Assembly (NCBI GenBank): GCA_009760885.1
Contig: CM019700.1
Location: 2,471,405 to 2,535,404, forward strand
DNA: 64,000 bases
Reading direction: 5' to 3'
Source of the DNA: Achatina immaculata
Taxonomy: Eukaryota > Mollusca > Gastropoda > Stylommatophora > Achatinidae
In this document: in pieces, positions 34,833-47,885 of the stretch
How positions within the stretch are numbered: the stretch's first letter is position 1
Layout of the letters: each line of letters starts with the position of its first letter
Program-made: the position numbers and the translations under genes
The notes under the pieces: model-generated
The model's database searches: none
What the model was told of the DNA's origin: nothing
The model's input: only the letters and a program-made list of their open reading frames with translations

Positions 34833-36290
34833 ATTCTCATCTTACGGTGTAGTATTGATATCATCAGGATGTTAGGTAGTGCTGACATCATCAGAATGTT
34901 AGGTAGTGCTAATGTGAATTTTTAAAAATAACATAATCATTTTTTTATACCTCAAAAATCATGACATCTGTGGTATTGTTTGCATATGGTACAGTGTTAA
35001 TTCCATCTTGATAGGTAACATTGTCATGATTATATTGTTAGCACCATCTTTGACATAGTTCATGCAACATCCTGTAATGTGATATAGCTCAAGTATCATG
35101 CAGTAATCTTGATGTAATACTATGCTACATGATTATAATATGTAAGGTAATGATATTGTCATAATAATATGGGATAGAGCTGCTGACATCCTCACGATAT
35201 GCTTTCAACATAACTAGTGTGGTGCAGACATGCTGTATAATGTATCATGATGTATAAGAGAATTTGATATCATGTGCAGTGTTAATGATTTAACATCACA
35301 GCACAGTACAATGTAACAGTAATAGTAATGACATGGTAATGTGCACACATCACTATCATGATGCTTTGAATGATACCACATTGTATTTTTGACTCTTGTA
35401 TCATTTTATAGATTTCTTACAACTTTTCCTAGACAGAAGTTTTCTGAGACTGCTTGTAGACATAATAATGTTTTTCAGCAAAGATGTAAAAATGAAATCT
35501 TGTGGTTTACCAAACTGATGTGTTACTTCTGCTTGCTATCATTTGCAGTTTGTCACACATGGGTTAGCTCCAGTGACTTAAGAGTTATTTTCTCCTGGTT
35601 GGTGCATGCATCACATGACATCAGCAACATTAAGATCATATCAGATATGTGTAGCACAGTTAATAGTAGATTGCTTACTTAGCAGCTCTCCAGCATCCTC
35701 AAGTTTGACTTTGCTGCACTTGTGTTAGGGAGTATATCATCCTGCACTGTGAGGCACACTAGAATGCAGTGTACACATACAAGTCTATCAGTGCATGAAG
35801 AAAAAAATAAATATCGCATTCAAATTGATAAATAGCTGACAACCACATATTTGATCATCACGTAAGGTATTCTTGCTTAATATCTCATTGTAGAAAGTGC
35901 ACCATTTATTTATTTCTGAATCATCTTCATTATTTATTTGATTCAGTTTCATCCTAAAACATATATTATTTCACAAATTTGATATTTCAGCTTAAAAACA
36001 TTCACATTATTGTGATAATTTCATGTGCCAGCACAGTGCACCTAGAATCTCTGCCAGCTTTAGTTCACATTTTTATATATAGAGTCTTTCCAGTTGTTGG
36101 AGGTTCAGATTGATTGTAGCAGTTTAAAAAAAATGCATACCTGTCCAGGCTAAAACAAACAAGTCTTCAGTCTCTGAATCATGTCATAGTTCACGTAGAG
36201 TGAGAGCAACAAACTATAGCAAGTCAGGAGTGTAATAGTCGCATAAGAACAGTTAATACAGAGAGAAATACTGACTCCACAAGAACACAG
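34833..36290. other. Intergenic DNA, nothing recognised
   Basis: AT-rich sequence with irregular ATCATG/CATCAT motifs at 34840-35390 but no clean period. Open frames here have no family match. Confidence 0.5.
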
Positions 36291-36295
36291 TAATG

Positions 36296-37190
36296 ATGGA
36301 AGACAAGGTGGACACAGAGGGGTTATATTCATGGATCTATGTCAGTGTCATATATGACAGAAGACAAGTGGGACATTATCAGGGACACATATCAGGTAGA
36401 GATGAGACATATTCATGGATGCCTGTCAGTGGTCATTATGATAGAAGACAAGTGGGACATTATCAGAGACACATGTCAGGTAGAGATGAGACATATTCAT
36501 GGATCTATGTCAGTGTCATATATGATAGAAGACAAGTGGGACATTATCAGGGACACATATCAGGTAGAGATGAGACATATTCATGGATGCCTGTCAGTGG
36601 TCATTATGATAGAAGACAAGTGGGACATTATCAGAGACACATGTCAGGTAGAGATGAGACATATTCATGGATCTATGTCAGTGTCATATATGATAGAAGA
36701 CAAGTGAGACATTACCAGGGACACATATCAGGTAGAGATGAGACATATTCACGGATGACTGTCAGTGTGATATATGATAGAAGACAAGTGGGACATTATC
36801 AGGGACACACATATCAGGTAGAGATGAGACATATTCATGGATCTATGTCAGTGTCATATATGATAGAAGACAAGTGAGACATTACCAGGGACACATATCA
36901 GGTAGAGATAAGACATTCATGGATAACTGTCAGTGTCATATATGATAGAAGACAAGTGGGACATTATCAGGGACACATATCAGGTAGAGATGAGACATAT
37001 TCATGGATGACTGTCAGTGTGATATATGACCGAAGACAAGTGAGACATTACCAGGGACACATATCAGGTAGAGATGAGACATATTCATGGATTGATGTCA
37101 TGTATGACAGAAAAGTGGGACATTGTCAGGGACTCAGGTAGAGATGGGACATATTCATGGATTGTTGTTGTCATGTATGACAGAAGGCAA
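36296..37190. repeat. ~83-bp minisatellite, ~11 copies, with a 168-bp higher-order form
   Basis: Unit GATAGAAGACAAGTGGGACA, TTATCAGGGACACATATCAG, GTAGAGATGAGACATATTCA, TGGATCTATGTCAGTGTCATAT. Two unit types (GGATCTATGTCAGTGTC and GGATGCCTGTCAGTGGTC) alternate at 36340-36660. Confidence 0.95.
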
Positions 37191-37394
37191 ATGTGATATA
37201 TGTATCACTGTTGATGATATTAACACAGCAGAAAGAACTACAGAGTGGTGGTGATATTGAATCACAGACTTATCACATCATTTGACCTGTTTGTTGTAGT
37301 TTGTGCACATGTCACACACTGTAGAATAGTTTTCTTATGGGGCACTTAAACCTAGCAGAACAGGCTACATTTGTCAGATAATGTGGTATATTGT

Positions 37395-38035
37395 GAGTTA
37401 GTTTCTGGTACAGATAGCTGAACCTGTCAAGATATCATGGTATAGTGCACAGCTAACAGAACCTGTCACAAGTCATGGTATAGTGTATGTTAGTTCCTAG
37501 CACAGCTAACAGAACCTGTCAGAAGTCATGGTATAGTGTATGTTAGTTCCTAACAAAGCTAGCAGAACATAAAGATCATGGTATAGTGTATGTTAGTTCC
37601 TAACAAAGCTAGCAGAACATCAAGATCATGGTATAGTGTATGCTAGTTCCTATCACAGCTAGCAGAACATCAAGATCATGGTATAGTGTATGCTAGTTCG
37701 TATCACAGCTAGCAGAACATCAGATCATGGTATAGTGTATGCTAGTTCCTATCACAGCTAGCAGAACATCAAGATCATGGTATAGTGTATGCTAGTTCCT
37801 ATCACAGCTAGCAGAACATCAAGATCATGGTATAGTGTATGCTAGTTCCTATCACAGCTAGCAGAACATCAAGATCATGGTATAGTGTATGCTAGTTCCT
37901 ATCACAGCTAGCAGAACATCAAGATCATGGTATAGTGTATGCTAGTTCCTATCACAGCTAGCAGAACATCAAGATCATGGTATAGTGCACAGCTAACAGA
38001 ACCTGTCAGAAGTCATGGTATAGTGTATTGCTATT
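37395..38035. repeat. ~50-bp minisatellite, ~12 copies
   Basis: Unit CATGGTATAGTGTATGCTAG, TTCCTATCACAGCTAGCAGA, ACATCAAGAT. Outer units are diverged and inner ones nearly identical. Confidence 0.94.
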
Positions 38036-38334
38036 AGAACCTACCAGAGATCACAAACCAAGAAATCTCACACAGAAATAAAATCCAATATTTTCTCCTT
38101 TCTTTTTTTTTGGAAGTCCATATTGCGTTTTTTTTAAAATTTACATTTACACAGTTTTTATATTTAGCCTGTTTTAAAATTTAGCCTGTTTTTATATTTG
38201 GCCTGTTTTTATATTTAGTTTTGTGCTTATGATGAGGTGCAATATAATTATGACTGCAATTTACAAAACTGGAAAAACAACTTACATGATTAAATTTAAG
38301 ATAATTACAACTAATTTGATCACATATCATTTGA

Positions 38335-38945
38335 ATATCCATCTCACATGACCGTAAAAATAATGTCTACTTTTCATATGACTGTAAAAATAATGTCTAC
38401 TTTTCATATGACTATAAAAAAATATGTCTACTTCTCACATGACTGTAAAATATATGTCTGCTTCTCAGGTGGATATAAAACTTGTTTACTTCTCACCTGA
38501 CTATAAAACATATGTCTACTTCTCACATGACTATAAAACATATGTCTACTTATCACATGACTATAAAACATATGTCTACTTCTCACATGACTGTAAAGCA
38601 TATGTCTACTTTTCATATGATTATAAAACATGTCTGCTTCTCACATGGATATAAAACACATGGCTGCTTCTCACATGATTGTACAACATGTGTCTATTTC
38701 TCACTTGATTGTAAAACATGTCTGGTTCTCACATGATTGTACAGCATGTGTCTATTTCTCACGTGATTGTGAAATGTGCCTGCTTCTCATATGCTTGTAA
38801 AACACGTCTACTTCTCATATGATTGTAAAACACATGCCACTTCTCATATGATTGTAAAACACATGCCTATTTCTCATATGATTGTAAAAACATATGTCTG
38901 CTTCTCACATGACTATAAAACATATGTCCACTTCAGATATGTCTT
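38335..38945. repeat. 30-31 bp minisatellite, ~20 copies
   Basis: Unit TATGTCTACTTCTCACATGA plus CTATAAAACA. Confidence 0.94.
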
Positions 38946-39221
38946 AATATACCTACCTATGCCTGACCAGGCTACATGTCACAGTACCATAACTAACATG
39001 ACTGCATCTGTCTGTCATAATCTGTAGTTAATCTATTGAATTTCTGCATTTTTTGCCTTTTATCCGTGTGCTAGCTGTAACACAGACTGGAACTTGATTG
39101 TGAAAACTTATCTCTTATCTGTGCTATTTTGTTAAGATGGATTTAGAAAAGTGCAAGTTTCTAAAATCTGCTCAAGACATTTTTCATTTTTGTGATTTCT
39201 TGTTTTCTTTTGGTTTGTTGT

Positions 39222-39770
39222 GATATTTTGTTGATGTGCTATAGTGTTAACATTTTGTTGATGTGCTGCAGTGTTGACATTTTGTTGATGTGCTGTAGTG
39301 TTAGCATTATGTTGATGTGCTGTAGTGTTAGCATTCTTTTGACATGCTGTACTGTTAACATTTTTGTTGATGTGCTGTACTATTAGCATTTTGTTGATGT
39401 GCTGTACTATTAACATTTTGTTGACTTGCTGTAGTGTTAGCATTATGTTGATGTGCTGTAGTGTTAGCATTCTTTTGACATGCTGTCCTGTTGACATTTT
39501 TGTTGATGTGCTGTACTGTTGACATTTTGTTGATGTGCTGTACTGTTGACATTTTGTTGATGTGCTGTACTGTTGACATTTTGTTGATGTGCTATACTGT
39601 TAACATTTCTGTTGATGTGCAGTGCTGTTGACATTTTGTTGATGTGCTATACTGTTGACATTTTTGTTGATGTGCTGTACTGTTGACATTTTGTTGATGT
39701 GCTGTACTGCTGACATTTTTGTTGATGTGTTGTAATGTTGACATTTTGTTGATGTGCCCAATTGTTGGTT
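39222..39770. repeat. 27-30 bp minisatellite, ~20 copies
   Basis: Unit TGTTGATGTGCTGTACTGTT plus GACATTT, with T-run length changes. Confidence 0.94.
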
Positions 39771-39789
39771 ATTTTTGTGCGTCATGCCT

Positions 39790-40178
39790 GGCTAGCTCAA
39801 GGTGACATCAGCTCTGGGGAACCCAGTGAAAATATCAAGTCCCAGGTGGCATCAGCTCTGGGGAACCCAGTGAAAATATCAAGCCCCAGGTGACATCAGC
39901 TCTGGGGAACCCAGTGAAAATATCAAGCCCCAGGTGACATCAGCTCTGGGGAACCCAGTGAAAACATCAAGTCCCAGGTGACATCAGCTCTGGGGAACCC
40001 AGTGAAAACATCAAGTCCCAGGTGACATCAGGTCTGGGTAACCCACTGAAAACATCAAGTTCCAGGTGACATCAGCTCTGGGGAACCCACTGAAAACATC
40101 AAGTCCCAGGTGACATCAGCTCTGGGGAACCCAGTGAAAATATCAAGTCCCAGGTGACATCAGCTCTGGGTAACCCAT
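39790..40178. repeat. ~43-bp minisatellite, ~9 copies
   Basis: Unit AGCTCTGGGGAACCCAGTGA, AAATATCAAGTCCCAGGTGA, CATC. Confidence 0.95.
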
Positions 40179-40225
40179 TGAGAATATATGTTAAATTTGG
40201 GCCTGGCATATTTTTTTGTTTCTAG

Positions 40226-40662
40226 CAGGGTCAGAGGTATTGTGGGCCACAGTTTTCTGACCACTGAATTGTGCCAGAGGTGCTGTGGGCCACAGTTTTC
40301 TGACCACTGAATTGTGCCAAAGGTGCTGTGGGCCACAGTTTTCTGACCACTGAATTGTGCCAGAGGTGCTGTAGGCCACAGTTTTCTGACCACTGAATTG
40401 TGCCAGAGGTGCTGTGGGCCACAGTTTTCTGACCACTGAATTGTGCCAGAGGTGCTGTGGGCCACAGTTTTCTGACCACTGAATTGTGCCAGAGATGCTG
40501 TGGGCCACAGTTTTCTGACCACTGAATTGTGCCAGAGGTGCTGTGGGCCACAGTTTTCTGACCACTGAATTGTGCCAGAGGTGCTGTGGGCCACAGTTTT
40601 CTGACCACTGAATTGTGCCAGAGGTGCTGTGGGCCACAGTTTTCTGACCACTGAAGTGTGCC
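40226..40662. repeat. 43-bp minisatellite, 10 copies
   Basis: Unit GGTGCTGTGGGCCACAGTTT plus TCTGACCACTGAATTGTGCCAGA. Very uniform. 43 is not divisible by 3, so all three minus frames stay open in turn; these are not genes. Confidence 0.96.
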
Positions 40663-40892
40663 ATTCCTGTAGTTATTTTACCCTTGACATATTTTTTTAT
40701 GCTTTGGCCTTTTGGAATCTAATTTGATAAATAATATGAAAGCAGCCGACAGCATGTGGGGTCAGGGTTTGAAGATTCAGTATTCAGCTGACTGAGATTG
40801 CTCACATCATGGTTGGCAAACCATGGCTGACCAAGACCCTACTCCACCTGCTGGTGGTGCCCCTGAAAACAGACAGTGGTCTGGCCAAATGC

Positions 40893-41183
40893 ATTGAGAC
40901 TACAGTAGTAAGGTGAACCCGGTCCTAGAAGTAATTGAGACTGCAGTAGGAAGGTAAACCTGGTCCTAGAAGTAATTGAGACTGCAGTAGGAAGGTAAAC
41001 CTGGTCCTAGAAGTAATCGAGACTGCAGTAGGAAGGTAAACCTGGTCCTAGAAGTAATTGAGACTGCAGTAAGGAAGGTGAACCAGGTCCTGGAAGTAAT
41101 TGAGACTGCAGTAAGGAAGGTAAACCTGGTCCTAGAAGTAATTGAGACTGCAGTAGGAAGGTAAACCTGGTCCTAGAAGTAAC
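40893..41183. repeat. 41-bp minisatellite, ~7 copies
   Basis: Unit AATTGAGACTGCAGTAGGAA plus GGTAAACCTGGTCCTAGAAGT. Its end is the left boundary of the 1654-bp duplication. Confidence 0.95.
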
Positions 41184-41739
41184 CAAACCACAGCTTGATA
41201 TGTCAGACTGCAAGGTGCAGAACAGTGACGCACTTTTGAAGAAGAAAATATTCAATAATCTTCAGCAAAATCTACCACACCACATTGTATCCTCCGTGCC
41301 AAGATGGCAAGAAATGTCAGGCATTTCCGCTCCTAATTACAAGAACAACATTAGGCTAGTGAAAGTTTTGTCACTATTATCTGTTCAGAGATAAGCCTTC
41401 AATGTCTACATCATAAGTCAGATAATCCTTCATTCTTTATGTCATGATTACATGTATCATAAGTTCAGAGATAAATCTTCAAAGTCTGCATAATGATTAC
41501 AGAGATAATCCTTCATTCTCTATGTCATGATTACATGTATCATAAGTTCAGAGATAAGTCTTCAAAGTCTGCATAATGATTACAAAGATAATCATTCATT
41601 CTCTATGTCATGATTACATGTATCATAAGTTCAGAGAAAATACTTCATTCTCTGCATCATGATTACATGTATCACAATTTGAAAGATGTACCTCCATTCT
41701 TTACATTGTAATTACATGCATCATAAAACAGCACTAGTA

Positions 41740-42240
41740 TGTTTATGATTGTGGGTTTGCGAAACCATTTTTTTTTTCTTAAATCTATCAGAATGTTTAT
41801 GGCATTCCAAACTGACTCAGTCTGCCTTGTGTTGCACCACATTTTTATAGTATGTTTTCTTTTCCTGGCTAATTAAATATTGTACTTTGTTCCTAAGTAA
41901 ATGATAACTATTGAAGTCTCTACTTTTATGTGCCTGATTTCACTCCCTGATGACTTCCAAATACTTGGTGCTATCCAAGGGGGCTTTCTTTGATGTTTAA
42001 CTTCCTTATTGAGTTGTCATTGAGAGGTGTAAGTGAAATCTGTCTCCTAACTGTAACCTGGTCTCTCCGACATACATGATACTGCAATGTTTGCATATTA
42101 TCACATATATGATATTAGGGAGTAAACAAGTGAAGCTCTCATGAGTGGATTTTGTAAATGCTACCTGGCTAGTTTCAATACAAAGGCGCAAGTGTTGCAC
42201 CTGCACCAGCAGGAGCAGCATCTAGTGCTGGGAAAAAAAA
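41740..42240 (-). pseudogene. Penelope-like GIY-YIG fragment joined to a LINE linker fragment, copy 1
   Basis: On the minus strand, from about 42221 the frame reads NIIYVIICKHCSIMYVGETR then LQLGDRFHLHL, the GIY-YIG nuclease start typical of Penelope-like retroelements. Below about 41985 another frame reads KSRDFNSYHLLRNKVQYLIS then QEKKTYYKNVVQHKAD, the linker before the RT domain of a LINE. Stops and frame breaks show both are dead. The pairing may be chance nesting. Confidence 0.65.
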
Positions 42241-42735
42241 GATATGTCTTCTAACAAGCAAGTCCTTTAAGAGAGGGGTCAGCAAAGAGTGGCACTTGTA
42301 TCAAGATGAAACTGAAATGAGAGGTAGATGATGTAACAAGATATATTTTTTAACCCCACAAAACTGTGGAGGTTGTACATCAAAACCAGTCTCACCCTAT
42401 AAGAATGGTGGGAGTGGGTTTCCCAGCATGCAGCATGGCTGATGTGATCCATCACTGGTGTGATGGTTAACCTCACTGTCAGAAGAATCTGAGCATCCTG
42501 TGGGTTTCATTATAGAAGTCAGGCTCATTGCAGCATAGAAATGTAGTCAAGTTGTAAGAAGGGAGTAGTGCCTCTGCAAGAGTTAGGGTGAGAGGAGAAG
42601 CGCATGAGAAAGTATCAAGTGGTTAAAGGGAGAACCACAGTATGAGAAAGTGGTTAAACGGAGAACAACAGACACATGAAAAGACTGTGACCTTGATGAT
42701 GGTAAAACATAAAAATGCTGTTGTAGATGATGCCT

Positions 42736-42824
42736 TTGTTGGTGTGACTGTGCTTGAGTGATGGCACAGAATCATGGCTGCTGACTGTGCTAGAGTGATG
42801 GCACAGAATCATGGCTGCTGACTG
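42736..42824. repeat. 37-bp repeat, first ~2.5 units
   Basis: Unit GTGCTAGAGTGATGGCACAG plus AATCATGGCTGCTGACT, the end of duplication copy 1. The large array follows copy 2 at 44387. Confidence 0.93.
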
Positions 42825-43393
42825 TCCTAGAAGTAACCAAACCACAGCTTGATATGTCAGACTGCAAGGTGCAGAACAGTGACGCACTTTTGAAGAAGAA
42901 AATATTCAATAATCTTCAGCAAAATCTACCACACCACATTGTATCCTCCGTGCCAAGATGGCAAGAAATGTCAGGCATTTCCGCTCCTAATTACAAGAAC
43001 AACATTAGGCTAGTGAAAGTTTTGTCACTATTATCTGTTCAGAGATAAGCCTTCAATGTCTACATCATAAGTCAGATAATCCTTCATTCTTTATGTCATG
43101 ATTACATGTATCATAAGTTCAGAGATAAATCTTCAAAGTCTGCATAATGATTACAGAGATAATCCTTCATTCTCTATGTCATGATTACATGTATCATAAG
43201 TTCAGAGATAAGTCTTCAAAGTCTGCATAATGATTACAAAGATAATCATTCATTCTCTATGTCATGATTACATGTATCATAGGTTCAGAGAAAATACTTC
43301 ATTCTCTGCATCATGATTACATGTATCACAATTTGAAAGATGTACCTCCATTCTTTACATTGTAATTACATGCATCATAAAACAGCACTAGTA

Positions 43394-43890
43394 TGTTTAT
43401 GATTGTGGGTTTGCGAAACCATTTTTTTTTTCTTAAATCTATCAGAATGTTTATGGCATTCCAAACTGACTCAGTCTGCCTTGTGTTGCACCACATTTTT
43501 ATAGTATGTTTTCTTTTCCTGGCTAATTAAATATTGTACTTTGTTCCTAAGTAAATGATAACTATTGAAGTCTCTACTTTTATGTGCCTGATTTCACTCC
43601 CTGATGACTTCCAAATACTTGGTGCTATCCAAGGGGGCTTTCTTTGATGTTTAACTTCCTTATTGAGTTGTCATTGAGGTGTAAGTGAAATCTGTCTCCT
43701 AACTGTAACCTGGTCTCTCCGACATACATGATACTGCAATGTTTGCATATTATCACATATATGATATTAGGGAGTAAACAAGTGAAGCTCTCATGAGTGG
43801 ATTTTGTAAATGCTACCTGGCTAGTTTCAATACAAAGGCGCAAGTGTTGCACCTGCACCAGCAGGAGCAGCATCTAGTGCTGGGAAAAAA
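43394..43890 (-). pseudogene. Penelope-like GIY-YIG plus LINE fragment, copy 2
   Basis: Duplicate of 41740-42240 through the 1654-bp duplication. A 2-bp loss near 43677 changes the frame after HLHL, so the open frame runs on to NDNSIRKLNIKESPLG. Confidence 0.65.
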
Positions 43891-44386
43891 AAGATATGTC
43901 TTCTAACAAGCAAGTCCTTTAAGAGAGGGGTCAGCAAAGAGTGGCACTTGTATCAAGATGAAACTGAAATGAGAGGTAGATGATGTAACAAGATATATTT
44001 TTTAACCCCACAAAACTGTGGAGGTTGTACATCAAAACCAGTCTCACCCTATAAGAATGGTGGGAGTGGGTTTCCCAGCATGCAGCATGGCTGATGTGAT
44101 CCATCACTGGTGTGATGGTTAACCTCACTGTCAGAAGAATCTGAGCATCCTGTGGGTTTCATTATAGAAGTCAGGCTCATTGCAGCATAGAAATGTAGTC
44201 AAGTTGTAAGAAGGGAGTAGTGCCTCTGCAAGAGTTAGGGTGAGAGGAGAAGCGCATGAGAAAGTATCAAGTGGTTAAAGGGAGAACCACAGTATGAGAA
44301 AGTGGTTAAACGGAGAACAACAGACACATGAAAAGACTGTGACCTTGATGATGGTAAAACATAAAAATGCTGTTGTAGATGATGCC

Positions 44387-45160
44387 TTTGTTGGTGTGAC
44401 TGTGCTTGAGTGATGGCACAGAATCATGGCTGCTGACTGTGCTAGAGTGATGGCACAGAATCATGGCTGCTGACTGTGCTAGAGTGATGGCACAGAATCA
44501 TGGCTGCTGACTGTGCTAGAGTGATGGCACAGAATCATGGCTGCTGACTGTGCTTGAGTGATGGCACAGAATCATGGCTGCTGACTGTGCTAGAGTGATG
44601 GCACAGAATCATGGCTGCTGACTGTGCTAGAGTGATGGCACAGAATCATGGCTGCTGACTGTGCTAGAGTGATGGCACAGAATCATGGCTGCTGACTGTG
44701 CTAGAGTGATGGCACATAATCATGGCTGCTGACTGTGCTAGAGTGATGGCACAGAATCATGGCTGCTGACTGTGCTAGAGTGATGGCACAGAATCATGGC
44801 TGCTGACTGTGCTAGAGTGATGGCACAGAATCATGGCTGCTGACTGTGTTAGAGTGATGGCACAGAATCATGGCTGCTGACTGTGGTAGAGTGATGGCAC
44901 AGAATCATGGCTGCTGACTGTGTTAGAGTGATGGCATGGAATCATGGCTGCTGACTGTGGTAGAGTGATGGCACAGAATCATGGCTGCTGACTGCTAGAG
45001 TGATGGCACAGAATCATGGCTGCTGACTGTGCTAGAGTGATGGCATGGAATCATGGCTGCTGACTGCTAGAGTGATGGCACAGAATCATGGCTGCTGACT
45101 GCTAGAGTGATGGCACAGAATCATGGCTGCTGACTGCTAGAGTGATGGCACAGAATCATA
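44387..45160. repeat. 37-bp minisatellite, ~21 copies
   Basis: Unit GTGCTAGAGTGATGGCACAG plus AATCATGGCTGCTGACT. Late units lose GTG before CTAG. Confidence 0.96.
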
Positions 45161-45685
45161 GATGGTGGAAAAGAGCAACTAATCATGCTCTCTGTAACAA
45201 GCTGATGTAATCCGTGCCATCACGCTAGTGGAATCTTTCAAGTTGCTTGCTTCTTGAGTCTATGGTGCTACTGTCAAGACCATTCTGGATCTTCCAGCAA
45301 AGACATTATAACCTATTCCTTGTCCAAAACCATATCTGTACATGCTTATCAACACAGCATTGACTGTTAAAAACAACACCACCCAGTTTCAAGGGGATAA
45401 GAACGAGGTCAGGGTACAAGAAATCCCCAGAACGTGTGAACAGACAAGGGAAATAACCTGCCAGTTTTCTTGTACTTGCTCAGTAACTTCCCCATGAGAT
45501 TCTTGGCAAGAGAGCTCATAACACTCACCAGTATGTGCATAGACTTTCAGAGTTACAAAGAAACCATCAACTTTCTTATTTTCCACGTGTATGCTCTAGA
45601 TTTTCAGAGTTACAAAAACAGCGACAACTTTCTTAATTTCCAAGTGTGTGCACTAGACTTTTAGCGTTACAAAAAGAGCATAAAC
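45161..45685. other. Intergenic DNA with a short ~60-bp repeat
   Basis: Two to three diverged units of TAGACTTTCAGAGTTACAAA lie at 45538-45690. No gene was recognised. Confidence 0.5.
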
Positions 45686-45689
45686 TTTG

Positions 45690-46115
45690 TAACACACACT
45701 CTGTAGGAGACGTTAACTTTACCATTTACAACAGAGACTATCTGTGACATACACTAACTTTACCATCTATAACACAAACTATCTGTAACATACACTAACT
45801 TTATTGTCTACAACACATACTATCTGTAACATACACTAACTTTATTGTCTACAACACAGACTATCTGTACCATACACTAACTTTATCGTCTACAACACAT
45901 ACTATCTGTAACATACACTAACTTTATTGTCTACAACACAGACTGTAACACACACTAACACACTTTATCGTCTACACCACAGACTGTAACACACACTAAC
46001 TTTATCGTCTACAACACAGACTATCTGTAACATACACTAACCTTATCGCCTATAACACAGGCTATCTGTAACACACACAAACTTTATCGTCTACAACACA
46101 GACTGTCTGTAGTTT
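45690..46115. repeat. ~41-bp minisatellite, ~10 copies
   Basis: Unit GTCTACAACACAGACTATCT plus GTAACATACACTAACTTTATC, with deletions. Confidence 0.92.
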
Positions 46116-46344
46116 AGTCCGCCATCACATTATGAAAACTTGTCGTCTGCCGTCGCTAGTGTCAACAAATTACGTCCCCTACATGTTGCCGGTTACAGTT
46201 TTGTCAATGGAGCCAGGATTGTGCTAAATGTACCACCTCGGATTGCTGTTTGTTCTTCATTCTTACTTTTTTCCCACTTTCCGCACTCTTTCTATCTTTT
46301 TGTAAAAGTGAACTATACGCCTCCATCTACTTTATTATCATTCA

Positions 46345-47185
46345 TTCATTCATTTGCATGTCCCTTGCGGAACTTTGCCTCCCAAACAGCTCTCCTGTAG
46401 GCCTCTCGGTTGTGAGCAAGATGGCCTGCTGCTGTTGCATCCATTTCCAGATAGTCAACGATGTCTTGCAGCCATCTTCGTCTTGGTCTTCCTCTTTTTC
46501 TTTTTCCCATTATGTATCCTTCCAATACGGTCTTCTCTAAATTATCATGACGTTTAATGTGTCCAAAATATTTCAGTTTTCTCTCTTTAATCCTCTTCAT
46601 TAGCCAGCCTTCTTCAATATTAAGCTCTTGTAGTATAGATTTATTTGTTCTTTTTTGTGTCCACGATATTTGGAGAACTCTTCTGTAGCATTTACATTCA
46701 AAGGCATTTATGTGTTTCTCAGCTGTTTTGTTAAGTGTCCAGGTCTCACAGGCATATGTTGCTATGGGAAAGATGCATGCCCTTAAAAATCTTATTTTTG
46801 TGGTTCTGTCTGCTCCTCTCCACAGATTCTTTATTTGTTTTACTTTCTGAAGAGCGATAGATGTCCTCCTTTTAATTTCCCTCATTGTATCTCCATTATT
46901 AGTTAGTAGCGATCCAAGATATTCAAAACTCTCCACTTCTTCCAGTTTTTCCTCATTGATACATATTTCAGTTGCCTTGTTTGTTTTGTCAGTTGTCATC
47001 AATTTAGTTTTCTTTGCATTAAGATAGAGGTTCTGCTCTTCGCTGTTCTTGCGGACTGACATAATTAGTTTTTCCATTCCTTTTTGTGTTGTGGACAGCA
47101 ATACTATGTCATCAGCATATCTAATCTCTGGTATTTCATAACCTCCAACTGTTATGGCATCGTAATATTCTTCTACTTTATTATA
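46345..47185 (-). pseudogene. LINE 3' half (RT C-terminal region), family D
   Basis: The minus strand encodes the end of RT motif C (IRYADDIVLLSTTQKGMEK) and then ESFEYLGSLLTNNGDTMREI, FPIATYACETWTLNKTAEK, YFGHIKRHDNLEKTVLEG, KRKRGRPRRRWLQDIVDYLE. The frame is open for about 250 codons, one of the better preserved LINE pieces here. 5' truncated near 47185. It matches 54960-56050. Confidence 0.85.
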
Positions 47186-47204
47186 AGAACCAGTTTTACT
47201 GAGA

Positions 47205-47885
47205 GGCAGACAGCGTAAAATTCCTATGAATCAAAATGGAAAAATACACGTAGAAGGAACAGATATTGAAGAAGTCAGTCAATTTGCATACGTTGGCAGC
47301 TACATAGACCAGGATGGTGACACCAGAAAAGAAGTTAGAATTAGAATTGCAAAAGCAGCATCGATCTTCAAGAATCTTGAGAATATATAGAATTCAAAAG
47401 TTATAAGCACAAAAACCAAGTTAAGACTATTCAATTCAAATGTAATATCCACCCTCATTTATGCATGTGAAAGCTGGAAAACAATAAAATATTCAAGAAG
47501 TTAGACTCTTTTGAAAACAAATGCCTAAGGAAAATACTCGGCATCAAGTGGAACGAATTCAAGAACAATGCAGAGATAAGACAGATGACTGAACAACAAC
47601 CAGTCTCATAGGTGATCAGGAAAAGGAGATGGACATATGTTAGTCATGTGATGAGAAGAAACGATCAGAGAATCCCAAAACAAACTATCAAGTGGAACAC
47701 AACAGGCCAAAGAAAAAGAGGCAGACCGCGTGAAACTCTGAAGAGGACATTGTTAAGAGAGACCAAATTAACAGGCATAAAATCCTTTGATGAGGTTGAA
47801 AGACTCGCCGAAGACCGTAAAAACTGGCGAACTACCTTGCAAGCCAAATGTGACTTTTAACGGCACGGGAAGGATATAAGATAAG
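47205..47885 (+). pseudogene. LINE fragment, family B
   Basis: Plus-strand remnant with QFAYVGSYIDQDGDTRKEVR near 47280, then LFNSNVISTLIYACESW, WTYVSHVMRRNDQRIPKQ and KSFDEVERLAEDRKNWRTTL, ending AAGGATATAAGATAAG. Stops at 47386 and 47608. It extends further 5' than the 18655 copy. Confidence 0.82.

Larger units (their letters stand above)
41171..44478. repeat. 1654-bp direct tandem duplication
   Basis: 41171-42824 and 42825-44478 are nearly identical (differences such as ATAAGTTCAGAG versus ATAGGTTCAGAG, and loss of GA near 43677). The left end falls in the 41-bp array and the right end in the 37-bp array, with TCCTAG/TGCTAG at the junction. Confidence 0.95.

Noticed and set aside
35389..35682. 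97-codon open frame
   Set aside because: No recognisable domain, AT-rich context, no splice or start support.
40160..40664. Three overlapping minus-strand open frames
   Set aside because: A 43-bp array makes each frame read the same peptide in rotation; no gene.
44387..45160. CRISPR-like regular repeats
   Set aside because: Head-to-tail repeats without unique spacers in a eukaryotic genome; a minisatellite.
46140..46400. 86-codon open frame before the family D LINE
   Set aside because: Its right part is the antisense of the LINE, and the left part has no match.
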